Of a stretch of DNA of 64,000 bases, positions 42,011 to 50,127 are shown one piece after another. The stretch is from Neisseria sp. KEM232 (lineage in GTDB: Bacteria; Pseudomonadota; Gammaproteobacteria; Burkholderiales; Neisseriaceae), in assembly GCF_002237445.1 (NCBI RefSeq), contig NZ_CP022527.1:1984001-2048000 (forward strand), written 5' to 3'. The translations under genes were made by a program, and so were the position numbers. Position 1 is the first letter of the stretch. The number at the start of each line of letters is the position of its first letter. The notes beneath the pieces were generated by a model, which saw nothing but the letters and a program-made list of their open reading frames with translations, was not told the origin of the DNA and did no database searches.

Positions 42011-43193
42011 TGTACAGACCGGACACATAGGTAACACCTGTGCGGGGACATGGGTAACAGTTTTTCGGGCAGTTTGGCAGAAGTCGTTCAGGTCAATCCG
42101 GCCGAGGCGGTAGAAACAGAAATAGATTTCGTACACACCGTCTTCGCTTTGTACCGGACGGCAGGCTACGGTTTGTCCGACCAGCCCTTTGCCGATGCGT
42201 ATCTGCCGACCCGGCAGGCTGATTTGGCCGTTGGTGTCCGTTTTGCGCACCAAGTCTCCCGGCAGGTATTCGACCGGTGCCAAGTGTTCGGGAAATTCCC
42301 TCGGGCTGCTGCGGTAGTGTTGCGGAGGAGTGTCCGATCCCGCCGAAGGTTCTGCCTTTGAGCACTTCGGCTTTCAGGCTGTGGTGGAAACGTTCGTCTT
42401 TGCCGTTGGTCTGCGGGTGCAGCGGACGGCTGCGGCCGGGACGGATGCCCAGTCGGATAAGCCATGCGGCCAGGCGGGTCAGTCCGCCTTGTGCGCTGTC
42501 GCCCCGGGGTGCGCCGTTGTCGGTGTTGATTCTGTCGGGCAGTCCGTATTGTCTGAATGCTTCGGTCAATGCTGCCTGTACGCCTTCCCTGTGCTCGTTT
42601 GCCGGGGCGCGCAGGATGATGTTGTAGCGCGATCGGTCGTCGATAACGGTCAGCGGGTGGCAGCGGCCGCCGCCGGTGGCGAAATGGCCTTTGAAATCCA
42701 TCTGCCACAATGCGTTGGGGTAGGGATGCCCGAAACGCTGCCGGTTGTGTGCCGCATGGGTGTTTTCGTGAATGATGCGTCCGTTGCGGTGCAGTATGGA
42801 GGTGATGGTGCTGGGGGCGATGTGTATGCCGTGCTCGCGCTGCAGTATGCGGGCGATTTTGCGGCCGCCCCATGCGGGATGTTCGTCGCGTACGGCGAGT
42901 ACCTGCTGTTCGGTTCGGCTGCCTGTCTGCTTCGGGCTGTTGTGCGGACGGCGGGATTGTTCTTGGGTGCTGTCGCGTTTGAGCCATTTGTAGGCGGTTT
43001 TGCGGCTGATGCCGAATTGTCGGCACAGACGGCTGATGTTGCGGTCGGGTTGTCGGGCTAGGGTTAAAAATTCCTGTCGTTCTCGGGACACGGTGGTTTC
43101 TCTCCAAGGCATGGTAGGGATTCCGTCTGTTGGGACGGGGGAAGTGTTACCTATGTCTTCGTACGGGTGTTACCTTTGTGTCCGGTCTGTACA
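42011..43193 (-). mobile_element. IS481-family insertion sequence, decayed
   Basis: About 1.18 kb. The ends TGTACAGACCGGACACA and its complement are typical of IS481-type elements; each end carries two inner copies of GGTAACA, probably transposase sites. The transposase gene inside is broken. The flanks CCCTCCCCTGCGCCCCAG and CTGTGGCGCAGGGGAGGG continue the symmetry outside the element with one mismatch. Confidence 0.85.
42059..43112 (-). pseudogene. IS481-family transposase with internal deletion and frameshift
   Basis: An N-terminal helix-turn-helix (RLCRQFGISRKTAYKWLKR) and the DDE core are readable: WQMDFKGHF, RINTDNGAP and NGKDERFHHSLKAEVL. After about residue 255 the frame changes. The C-terminal part resumes in another frame as HYRSSPREFPEHLAPVEYLPG and ends near 42059. 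The usual segment between the Glu helix and this part (the RRPHEAL region) is missing, pointing to a deletion of very roughly 80-90 bp. It cannot make a normal transposase. Confidence 0.8.
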
Positions 43194-43286
43194 CTGTGGC
43201 GCAGGGGAGGGAGTAAAATGCCGATGCAGCCGAGAGGCCGTCTGAATGTGGCCTTTCCGTGTCGGCTGCGGACGCTGTGCGGGCGT

Positions 43287-44744
43287 TCAGTCTCCGGCGC
43301 ATTCCTGACATTCGGTGTGGTGGTCGCCGCCGATTTTGAGTTTGGCCATGACGTCGCGCAGGGCGGTGCGCAGGCCTTCTTCTATCACGGGGTGGTAGAA
43401 GGGCATGTCGAGCATTTGCGGTATGGTCATGCGCATTTGGTGCGCCCAGGCGAGGAGGTGGGCGAGGTGTTCGGCGTCGGGGCCGACCATTTCGGCGCCG
43501 ATGAAGCGGCCGCTGCCTTGTTCGGCATAGACGCGCAGGCGGCCGCGGTTGACGAGCATGACGCGGCTGCGGCCTTGGTTGCGGAAGGAGACTTCGCCGA
43601 CGGCGACGCATTCGGGGTTTTTGTAGCGTTCGCGCATTTGGGCGTATTTCATGCCGACGGTGGCAATCTGCGGGTCGGTAAACACGACGCCGATAAGGCT
43701 GCGGCGCAGGCCGTTTTCGATGTGCGGGTAGCGGCCGGCGTTGTCGCCGGCGATTTTGCCCTGGTCGCTGGCTTCGTGCAGCAGGGGGAGCTGGTTGGAG
43801 GCGTCGCCGGCGATGAAGATGTGCGGGATGCTGGTCTGCATGGTGAGCGGGTGGGCTTGGGGCACGCCGCGCGCGTCGCGTTCGATGGCGAGGTTTTCGA
43901 GGCCGATGTTGTCGGTGTTGGGGACGCGGCCGGCGGCGGCGAGCAGGTATTGGGCGGTGAAGACGCCGCTCCCGCCGTTTGTGCGGTCGCGCCAGTTGAC
44001 GACGACGTCGCCCGCTTCGTTGCGGCCGACTTCGGTGTCGGCATCGAGGTGGAGGACGAGTTCGCCACCGAAGATGTTTTTGGCTTCGGCGAGGACTTCG
44101 GGGTCGGAGATGCCGCCGAGGGAGCCGCTGAGGCCGAAGATTTCGACGCGCACGCCCAGACGGGTGAGCGCTTGGCCGAGTTCGAGGCCGATGACGCCGG
44201 GGCCGAAGACGGCGACGCTTTCGGGCAGGGTGTCCCATGAGAAGACGTCGTCGTTGACGATGAGACGGTCGCCCGCGGCTTCGCGCCATTGGGGCAGGAC
44301 GAGGGGGCGGGAGCCGGTGGCGATGACGATGCGATCGGCGCGGATTTGTGTATGGTCGTCGATTTGCACGGTGTGTTCGTCGATGAAGCGGGCGTGGCCG
44401 ATGATGCGTTTTTCAGACGGCCAGGCTTCTACGTCTTCGAGCACAAAGCCGACGAAGCGGTCGCGTTCGGTTTTGACGCGGTTCATGACTTCGCGGCCGT
44501 CGACTCGCACGCTGTCTTTATCGAGATGGACGCCGAAGGGGTCGGTGTGCAGGGCGTGGTAGCGGGCGTCTGCGGCGGCGATGAGGAGTTTGGAGGGCAT
44601 GCAGCCGACGCGGGCGCAGGTGGTGCCGAAGGTGTGGCTTTCGATGAGGTAGGCATTGTCGGTGTGCATGAGGGCGTTGCGGAACGCGCCCATGCCGGCG
44701 GTGCCGCCGCCGATGACGACGACGTCTGCGGTGAGCTGTTTCAT
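43287..44744 (-). CDS. Pyridine nucleotide-disulfide oxidoreductase (dihydrolipoamide dehydrogenase-like)
   Basis: 485 residues. FAD loop DVVVIGGGTAGMGAFRNAL, the redox pair Cys43 and Cys48 in TTCARVGCMPSK, NAD loop VAVFGPGVIGLELGQAL, and HIFIAGDAS. The C-terminal active-site His-Glu pair appears as FYHPVIEEGL. In N. meningitidis the same type of gene is annotated as a dihydrolipoamide dehydrogenase and lies beside the Prx-Grx gene, as here. No 2-oxoacid dehydrogenase genes are near, so a role in reducing the Prx-Grx protein or another thiol is plausible but unproven. Confidence 0.9.
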   Translation of the reverse strand: MKQLTADVVVIGGGTAGMGAFRNALMHTDNAYLIESHTFGTTCARVGCMPSKLLIAAADARYHALHTDPFGVHLDKDSVRVDGREVMNRVKTERDRFVGFVLEDVEAWPSEKRIIGHARFIDEHTVQIDDHTQIRADRIVIATGSRPLVLPQWREAAGDRLIVNDDVFSWDTLPESVAVFGPGVIGLELGQALTRLGVRVEIFGLSGSLGGISDPEVLAEAKNIFGGELVLHLDADTEVGRNEAGDVVVNWRDRTNGGSGVFTAQYLLAAAGRVPNTDNIGLENLAIERDARGVPQAHPLTMQTSIPHIFIAGDASNQLPLLHEASDQGKIAGDNAGRYPHIENGLRRSLIGVVFTDPQIATVGMKYAQMRERYKNPECVAVGEVSFRNQGRSRVMLVNRGRLRVYAEQGSGRFIGAEMVGPDAEHLAHLLAWAHQMRMTIPQMLDMPFYHPVIEEGLRTALRDVMAKLKIGGDHHTECQECAGD

Positions 44745-44806
44745 GTGGTTTCCTTTCAGACGGCCTGTGCCGTGGCGGCGCGGCCTGCGGGTGGGTGTGA
44801 AAAAGA

Positions 44807-44853
44807 GTTATCCGGGTAACGCGGCCTGTCTGCGGCGGCGTTACCCGGATAAC
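44807..44853. repeat. Perfect 16-bp hairpin between prx-grx and the disulfide reductase
   Basis: GTTATCCGGGTAACGC and GCGTTACCCGGATAAC flank a 15-base loop. It is not DUS-based and has no T run. It could be an RNA processing site, a terminator or a repeat. Confidence 0.55.
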
Positions 44854-44908
44854 CCTTGGCGGTTATCCGAGAGGGCTGTTATGGCGCAGCCCTCGGTTTC
44901 AAACGGTT

Positions 44909-45664
44909 TTATCGGTTTTTCGCCAGCCAGGCTTCCAAGTCGTCGCTGCCGCCGATGTATTGGCCGCCGATGAAGACTTGCGGTGCGGAGGTTTTGCCGG
45001 TGATGGCGCGCACGGAAGTGGTGGTGGCGTCGCGGCCGAGGACGATTTCTTCGTAGGCCAGGCCTTTGTCTTGCAGAGCCTTTTTCGCTTTGGCGCAGAA
45101 GGGGCAGCCGGGTTTGGTGAAGATGGCAACAGAGGGCTGCTCCTGCCAGGACGGATCGATATATTTGAGCATGGTGTCGGCATCGGACACTTCGAAGGGG
45201 TCGCCGTCTTTTACGGGTTCGATGAAGGCTTTGGTGACTTTGCCGTCTTCGACCAGCATGGAGTAGCGCCAGGAGCGGTCGCCGAAGCCCAGGCCTTCTT
45301 TGCTCACCAGCATGCCCATGCCGCGGGTGAAGTCGCCGTTGCCGTCGGGTACGACGGTGATGTTTTCGGCTTCCTGGTCGGCCAGCCAGGCGTTCATGAC
45401 GAAGGTGTCGTTAACCGATACGCACAGGATGCTGTCGACGCCGCGGGCGAAGAATTCTTTGGCCAGCTCGTTGTAGCGCGGCAGGTGGGTGGAGGAGCAG
45501 GTGGGTGTGAACGCGCCGGGCAGGGAGAAGACGACGACTTTTTTGCCTTTGAACAGATCGTCGGTGGATACGTCTACCCATGCGTCGCCCTGACGGGTGT
45601 GGAATACGACGGAAGGAACGGTGCTGCCGACCAGTTCGGCTTCGGTTTTGATGTTGATGCTCAT
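44909..45664 (-). CDS. Peroxiredoxin-glutaredoxin fusion
   Basis: 251 residues from the ATG at 45664 (MSINIKTEAELVG). The N-terminal Prx5-type domain has the peroxidatic Cys56 in PGAFTPTCSSTHLPRY. The C-terminal glutaredoxin domain has the dithiol site Cys187-Pro-Phe-Cys190 in FTKPGCPFCAKAKKAL and the GSH-site segment SAPQVFIGGQYIGG. Such hybrids reduce peroxides with glutathione and are known in Haemophilus and Neisseria. Co-directional with the disulfide reductase, 164 bp apart. Confidence 0.95.
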   Translation of the reverse strand: MSINIKTEAELVGSTVPSVVFHTRQGDAWVDVSTDDLFKGKKVVVFSLPGAFTPTCSSTHLPRYNELAKEFFARGVDSILCVSVNDTFVMNAWLADQEAENITVVPDGNGDFTRGMGMLVSKEGLGFGDRSWRYSMLVEDGKVTKAFIEPVKDGDPFEVSDADTMLKYIDPSWQEQPSVAIFTKPGCPFCAKAKKALQDKGLAYEEIVLGRDATTTSVRAITGKTSAPQVFIGGQYIGGSDDLEAWLAKNR

Positions 45665-45828
45665 GGAAGTCTCCTGAAACAAACGGGTTGTAAAAAGTTT
45701 GGGCTGCGGCGCAGCCTCTGTATGAAAACGGAGTGAAAACACAAAACGGTATATGGGATGCCGCGCATTTTAACGGCGGCGGCATGATTTGTATAATTTA
45801 TTGTTCAAATTTTTTTGATTGCAAACCG

Positions 45829-46617
45829 CTATTCATTGCCGCCGTTTTGCAGCGGCGGGGCGGATTGTACGCCTATCTTGTCCACCATGCTGCCGACGGC
45901 GGCCTCCACGCGGTCTTTCAGGGCGAAACGGTCGCCCTCGGGGGGGATTTGCGGCAGGAAGTCGACGCGGATTTGGATTTCGGGCATCGACACGATGCGC
46001 CACAGGGTGACGGGCAGGGAAACATCGCTGAACGCAGGGCGGTCGGTGCGGCGGTTGCGGCCGTCGTAATAGCGCAGCGCCAGAGGCTGCACGTTCACGC
46101 CCGCGTCGATGGCCGACTGGAACAGCGCGGCTTTGAAGGGCAGGATGCCGTCGCCGCTCGATGTGCGCGCTTCGGGGAAGAAGCAGACGTTTTGGCCTTT
46201 TTCCAGCGAGCGGACGATGGCTTCGTTGATAACGTTGATGTCTTTGCGGCTGCTGCGGTCGATGAAGACGGTGTCGGCGTTGCGGGCGGCGCGGCCGACA
46301 AGCGGCCAGCGTTCGAGTTCCTTCATGGCGATGAAGCTGCTCGGGCATTGCGCGGTGATGGCGAAGATGTCGAGGAGGGAAACGTGGTTGGCCGCCACCA
46401 GCACGCCCTGCGGCGTTTCAGACGGCCTGTCGCGCACGTCGAGCCGCACGTTGAGGATGTTGAGCGCGTTGTTGCAGATAGCGGCAAATTCGGCGTTGCG
46501 CACACTTTGCGGCGCACCGTCGAGCCTGCGGATGCGGCGTACTGTGGCAATCAGCCAGCCCGCCATTTTGAACAGGCGGCAGATGCGGGTGGCAAAGGGC
46601 GTGGGGCGGAGCGGCAT
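45829..46617 (-). CDS. 1-acyl-sn-glycerol-3-phosphate acyltransferase (PlsC family)
   Basis: 262 residues. One N-terminal hydrophobic segment, the acyltransferase motif NHVSLLD (HxxxxD), and motif III as CFFPEARTSSGDG, where Ala replaces the usual Gly of FPEG. It acylates lysophosphatidic acid at the membrane. It resembles the NlaA branch of neisserial acyltransferases. Start uncertain: the ATG at 46617 has no clear binding site and an internal ATG (MAGWLIATVRR) is possible. Confidence 0.85.
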   Translation of the reverse strand: MPLRPTPFATRICRLFKMAGWLIATVRRIRRLDGAPQSVRNAEFAAICNNALNILNVRLDVRDRPSETPQGVLVAANHVSLLDIFAITAQCPSSFIAMKELERWPLVGRAARNADTVFIDRSSRKDINVINEAIVRSLEKGQNVCFFPEARTSSGDGILPFKAALFQSAIDAGVNVQPLALRYYDGRNRRTDRPAFSDVSLPVTLWRIVSMPEIQIRVDFLPQIPPEGDRFALKDRVEAAVGSMVDKIGVQSAPPLQNGGNE

Positions 46618-46705
46618 GGCGGCGGGCAGTCAGACAAAAGGCGCGATGGTAATTTCAGACGGCCTGCCGTACCAGTGCTTTTGCGGTTTTTTGCACAGAC
46701 GCGGG

Positions 46706-46740
46706 AGGCCGTCTGAAAACGGTTTTTCAGACGGCCTTTT
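46706..46740. terminator. DUS-pair hairpin upstream of the acyltransferase gene
   Basis: AGGCCGTCTGAAAAC and a matching arm in TTTTTCAGACGGCCT with a 2-base loop, then TTTT on the plus strand. Confidence 0.5.
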
Positions 46741-46841
46741 TGTCCGCAAATAACGGCGTCGGGGTTTCGGACGGCCTTTCAGGCTGCTGTGCCGTTTGTG
46801 GCCGTCTGAAAGGCCGAAACCTGCCGCTGTGTGACGCTTTG

Positions 46842-46978
46842 CCCCTCCCCCGCGCTGGCGCGGAGGATCGGGGAGGGTGGCATTTCGCAAAAATGCTTTT
46901 GCTGCCGCAGTTCCCGCAAAAGTTTCCGCAGCGGCGCACCCTCCACCCTAGCCCTCCCCCGCGCGGGCGGGGGAGGGA
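46842..46978. repeat. GC-rich dispersed repeat, copy B
   Basis: Starts CCCCTCCCCCGCGC and ends GGCGGGGGAGGGAAT. Interior blocks match copy A at 41867-42010 in reverse. It fills most of a 483-bp gap without a gene, together with DUS copies. Confidence 0.55.
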
Positions 46979-47032
46979 ATCAAGGGGCGAAAACGGCCTG
47001 AAAGCAAAAAGGGGAACCGTCTGAAAAGGGTG

Positions 47033-47074
47033 GCCGTCTGAAAAACCTGCTTCGCAGGTTTTTCAGACGGCCTT
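47033..47074 (-). terminator. Strong DUS terminator of the siderophore ABC operon
   Basis: GGCCGTCTGAAAAACCTGC and its complement form a 19-bp perfect stem around a 3-base loop, 27 bp past the ATPase stop. Confidence 0.8.
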
Positions 47075-47100
47075 TTGCCGCGGGCTGCACAGTCGGCGGT

Positions 47101-47859
47101 TCAAATATGGTGGATAACGAGTTTCTTGCCTTTGTAGTCGAGCACGTCGACGTCCATGTCGAACAGTTCGCGGATGTTGTCGGGGGTGAAGATTTTGTCG
47201 GGGGTGTCGGCCATGAAAACCGCGCCGTTTTTCATGGCGACGACGTAGTCGGCGTAGGCGGCGGCCTGGTTGATGTCGTGCAAAACGACGACGGTGGTGC
47301 GCTTGTGTTCGTCGGTGAGGCGGCGCAGCAGGCGCATGAGGGCGCGGGCGTGGTACATGTCGAGGTTGTTGAGCGGTTCGTCGAGCAGGACGTAGTCGGT
47401 CTGCTGGCAGAAGACCATGGCGATCATGCCCCTCTGACGCTGGCCGCCGGAGAGTTCGGTGAGGTAGCGTTCGGCGAAGTCGCGCAGTTGGAAGGCGTCG
47501 AGGGCGTTTTCGACGATGGCGTAATCGTTTTCAGACGGCCTGCCCTGGTGGTAGGGGTAGCGGCCGAACATGAGCAGGTCGCGCACGCTGATGCGGCTGA
47601 CGATGCTGTTGTCTTGGGTGAGGATGGAGAGGATTTTGGCCAGTTCGGCTGTGGGGGTGGCGGCGACGTCGTGGCCGCCGACGCTGATGCTGCCTTGTTT
47701 GAGGGGTTGCAGGCGGGCGGCGAAGGACAGGAGGGTGGATTTGCCCGCGCCGTTGGGGCCGATGAGGGCGGTGATGCCGCCTTGCGGGATGTCGAGGCTG
47801 ATGTCGCGGAGGATGGGGCGGCCGCCTATGCTGTGGCCGACGTTGCGGATTTGTATCAT
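47101..47859 (-). CDS. Ferric-siderophore ABC transporter ATPase
   Basis: 252 residues. Walker A ALIGPNGAGKSTLLS, signature LSGGQRQRG, Walker B YVLLDEPLNNLD and the switch His in VVVLHDINQAA. The branch is the FepC/CeuD type that powers vitamin-B12-like importers. A DUS is translated inside it (GRPSEN). Last gene of the operon fetB-permease-permease-ATPase; it would correspond to the Fet ATPase of gonococci. Confidence 0.92.
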   Translation of the reverse strand: MIQIRNVGHSIGGRPILRDISLDIPQGGITALIGPNGAGKSTLLSFAARLQPLKQGSISVGGHDVAATPTAELAKILSILTQDNSIVSRISVRDLLMFGRYPYHQGRPSENDYAIVENALDAFQLRDFAERYLTELSGGQRQRGMIAMVFCQQTDYVLLDEPLNNLDMYHARALMRLLRRLTDEHKRTTVVVLHDINQAAAYADYVVAMKNGAVFMADTPDKIFTPDNIRELFDMDVDVLDYKGKKLVIHHI

Positions 47860-47966
47860 GGTGGTTTTTTCGGGTCGGGTTGTTGGGGAGGCCGTTTCTG
47901 AACGGGTTTTCGCTTCGTTGAAGCTTCGATTTCAGACGGCCTTTCTGTGGCAGGCCGTTTGGAAGC

Positions 47967-48929
47967 CTATTTTTTCTTTTTCAGCACCAGCCAGAGGAAG
48001 ACGAGGCCGCCGGCAAATTCGATAACGACGCTCAGCACGGCTTTCATGCCGAGGAGGTGTTCGAATACGGTTTGGCCGCCGACAAGCAACACGGCGGCGG
48101 TGAGGAAGACCATGGGCAGGCGCAGGCTGTGGCGGACATGTGGGCTGAAGCGGTCGGCCAGGGCGACGACGAGCAGGCCGAAAAAGCTCACCGGGCCGAC
48201 GACGGCGGTGGCGGTGGCGGTGAGGGTGGCGATCCACAGCAGTATCCATAAGGTGTTGCGCGTGTAGTCTATGCCGAGGTTGACGGCCTGGTCGCGGCCG
48301 AGCAGGTGGACGTCGAGGCGGTGGCGTTCGCGCCAGAGGAAGACGGCGCTGGCCGCCGCAATCACAAAGCCGACGGCGAGCAGGTTGGTATGGATGGTGT
48401 TGAAATTGGCGAAGCTGTTGCTCTGCACGGCGGCGAATTCTTCGGGGTCGATCAGGCGTTTGAGCAGCGCCGAGAGGCTGCGGAAGAAAACGCCGAAAAT
48501 CACGCCGATCAGTATCATCCGCGCCAGATCGCGGCCGCCCTGCCGCAGCAAAACGTTAAACAAGAGCAGTGAGCCGCCCATCATTGCCGCCAGTTCCAGC
48601 GCGAATTTGCCGTTTACCGGCAGCGCACCGTAGCCGACACCGCCCAGCAGCACCACCAGCAGGGTTTGCAGGAACAGATAGAGGGAGTCGAAGCCGAGGA
48701 TGGCGGGCGTGAGGATGGGGTTGTTGGTGAGCGTTTGGAACAGCAGGGTGGACACGCCGACGGAGTAGGCGGCCAGAAGCAGCCCGGCCAGCGTCGTGCC
48801 GCGCCGCTGCAAGACGAAATCCCAGCTGCCGTGCACGTTGAGCATGAGGAACAGGGCGCAGGAGGCGATCAGCAGAATCAGGGCAACCCACAGCGGACGG
48901 CGGCTTGCGGACGGATTTTCAGACGGCAT
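47967..48929 (-). CDS. Ferric-siderophore ABC permease (FecCD family), second
   Basis: 320 residues with about nine membrane segments. LGFDSLYLFLQTLLV, FGVFFRSLSALLKRLIDPEEF and the C-terminal GPVSFFGLLVVALADRF are typical for the CeuC/FatC-like half of a permease pair; the GPVSFFGLLV loop contacts the ATPase. Its start overlaps the previous permease gene by 11 bp, implying coupled translation. Confidence 0.9.
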   Translation of the reverse strand: MPSENPSASRRPLWVALILLIASCALFLMLNVHGSWDFVLQRRGTTLAGLLLAAYSVGVSTLLFQTLTNNPILTPAILGFDSLYLFLQTLLVVLLGGVGYGALPVNGKFALELAAMMGGSLLLFNVLLRQGGRDLARMILIGVIFGVFFRSLSALLKRLIDPEEFAAVQSNSFANFNTIHTNLLAVGFVIAAASAVFLWRERHRLDVHLLGRDQAVNLGIDYTRNTLWILLWIATLTATATAVVGPVSFFGLLVVALADRFSPHVRHSLRLPMVFLTAAVLLVGGQTVFEHLLGMKAVLSVVIEFAGGLVFLWLVLKKKK

Positions 48930-49887
48930 GGGCGGGTTTCCTCATCAGAAGATAGAGAAACAGCACGGTGCCGAGCACGCCGAAAACGGTGGACACCGGA
49001 ATCTCGAAGGGATAGCGCACGGTGCGGCTGACGATGTCGCACAGCAGCACCATGCCCGCGCCGATCAGGGCGACGGCGGGCAGGCTGCGGCGCAGGCGGT
49101 CGCCCATCAGGCGGCTGACGATATTGGGCACGACCAGGCCGATAAACGGGATGTTGCCCACCGTCACCACCACCAGCGAGGTAATCAGCGCGACGATAAT
49201 CAGCCCCGCCCACAACACCGCCGTGCGGTTCAGGCCGAGGTTGACGCTCACCGCCTCGCCCAGCCCGGCGATGGTGAGCTGGTCGGCAATCACATAGGCC
49301 AGCACGGCGACGATGCCGCCCAGCCACAAGAGTTCGTAACGCCCCTGCAAAATCCCCGAAAAATCGCCCGCCTGCCACACATCGAGCATCTGCATCATCT
49401 CGTTTTCATAGGCGACAAACAGCGTCAGCGACTCGATTACGCCGCCGAAAATAATCCCCACCAAGGGCACCATCAGCTGCGCCGTCGGCGGCAGGCGCGA
49501 AATCAGCGCCATAAACAGCAGCATGCCCGCCATTGCCGCAGCGGCGGCTGACGACATTTTCAGCATCACGCCCGCCGCCGGATAAACCAGCGTCAGCAGC
49601 ACCAGCGCCAAGGCCGCGCTCTGGCTCGCGCCCACCATCGACGGCTCGACGAAACGGTTGCGCATCAGAATCTGCATAATCATGCCCGCCACCGCCAGCG
49701 ACGCGCCGCTGAGCACCACCGCCAGCGTGCGCGGCAGGCGGCTCACCACCATCAGCATCATGCTGTCGGACGGCGAAAAAAGCTGCGACCAGCGGAAATC
49801 GGCCACGCCGATAGACAGGCTGAGGCCGAAGAGCAGCAGCAGCGCGGCAAAAGCGGCCGCATAAAGGGAAAAGGGATTTTTTATCAT
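48919..49887 (-). CDS. Ferric-siderophore ABC permease (FecCD family), first
   Basis: 322 residues. LPRTLAVVLSGASLAVAGMIMQILMRNRFVEPSMVGAS is the FecCD hallmark, and FIGLVVPNIVSRLMGD is the ATPase-contact loop. Pairs with the downstream permease. A 240-bp gap with DUS hairpins separates it from fetB, unusual inside such an operon. Confidence 0.92.
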   Translation of the reverse strand: MIKNPFSLYAAAFAALLLLFGLSLSIGVADFRWSQLFSPSDSMMLMVVSRLPRTLAVVLSGASLAVAGMIMQILMRNRFVEPSMVGASQSAALALVLLTLVYPAAGVMLKMSSAAAAAMAGMLLFMALISRLPPTAQLMVPLVGIIFGGVIESLTLFVAYENEMMQMLDVWQAGDFSGILQGRYELLWLGGIVAVLAYVIADQLTIAGLGEAVSVNLGLNRTAVLWAGLIIVALITSLVVVTVGNIPFIGLVVPNIVSRLMGDRLRRSLPAVALIGAGMVLLCDIVSRTVRYPFEIPVSTVFGVLGTVLFLYLLMRKPAHAV

Positions 49888-49910
49888 CGTATCAGAAGGG
49901 TTAAAGGGCT

Positions 49911-49947
49911 TTCAGACGGCCTCTGCCGCAACGGGAGGCCGTCTGAA
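49911..49947 (-). terminator. DUS-pair hairpin upstream of the first permease
   Basis: TTCAGACGGCCT and AGGCCGTCTGAA flank 13 bases in the fetB-permease gap. Confidence 0.5.
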
Positions 49948-50083
49948 AACACAGCTTCGGCGCAGCCGAAAACAAAACGGCAGTTGATGATTGTCTGCAT
50001 CGCGCGCAAACGGTTGGGAAAACAGAAAACGCCGCCGCTTCGGGCGTCTTGTCCGTTACGGCTTTCCCTGCCGGAAAACGTTT

Positions 50084-50118
50084 TTCAGACGGCCTCCGCC
50101 AAGAGGAGGCCGTCTGAA
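50084..50118 (-). terminator. DUS-pair hairpin just after fetB
   Basis: TTCAGACGGCCTCC and GGAGGCCGTCTGAA with a short loop, 9 bp past the fetB stop. It may make fetB mRNA more abundant than the permease mRNA. Confidence 0.6.
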
Positions 50119-50127
50119 AGCACAGAT

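Noticed and set aside
41696..42283. 195-codon minus-strand ORF as an independent gene
   Set aside because: Its first 75 codons are the C-terminal part of the broken IS481 transposase; the rest reads out through the IS end into repeats.
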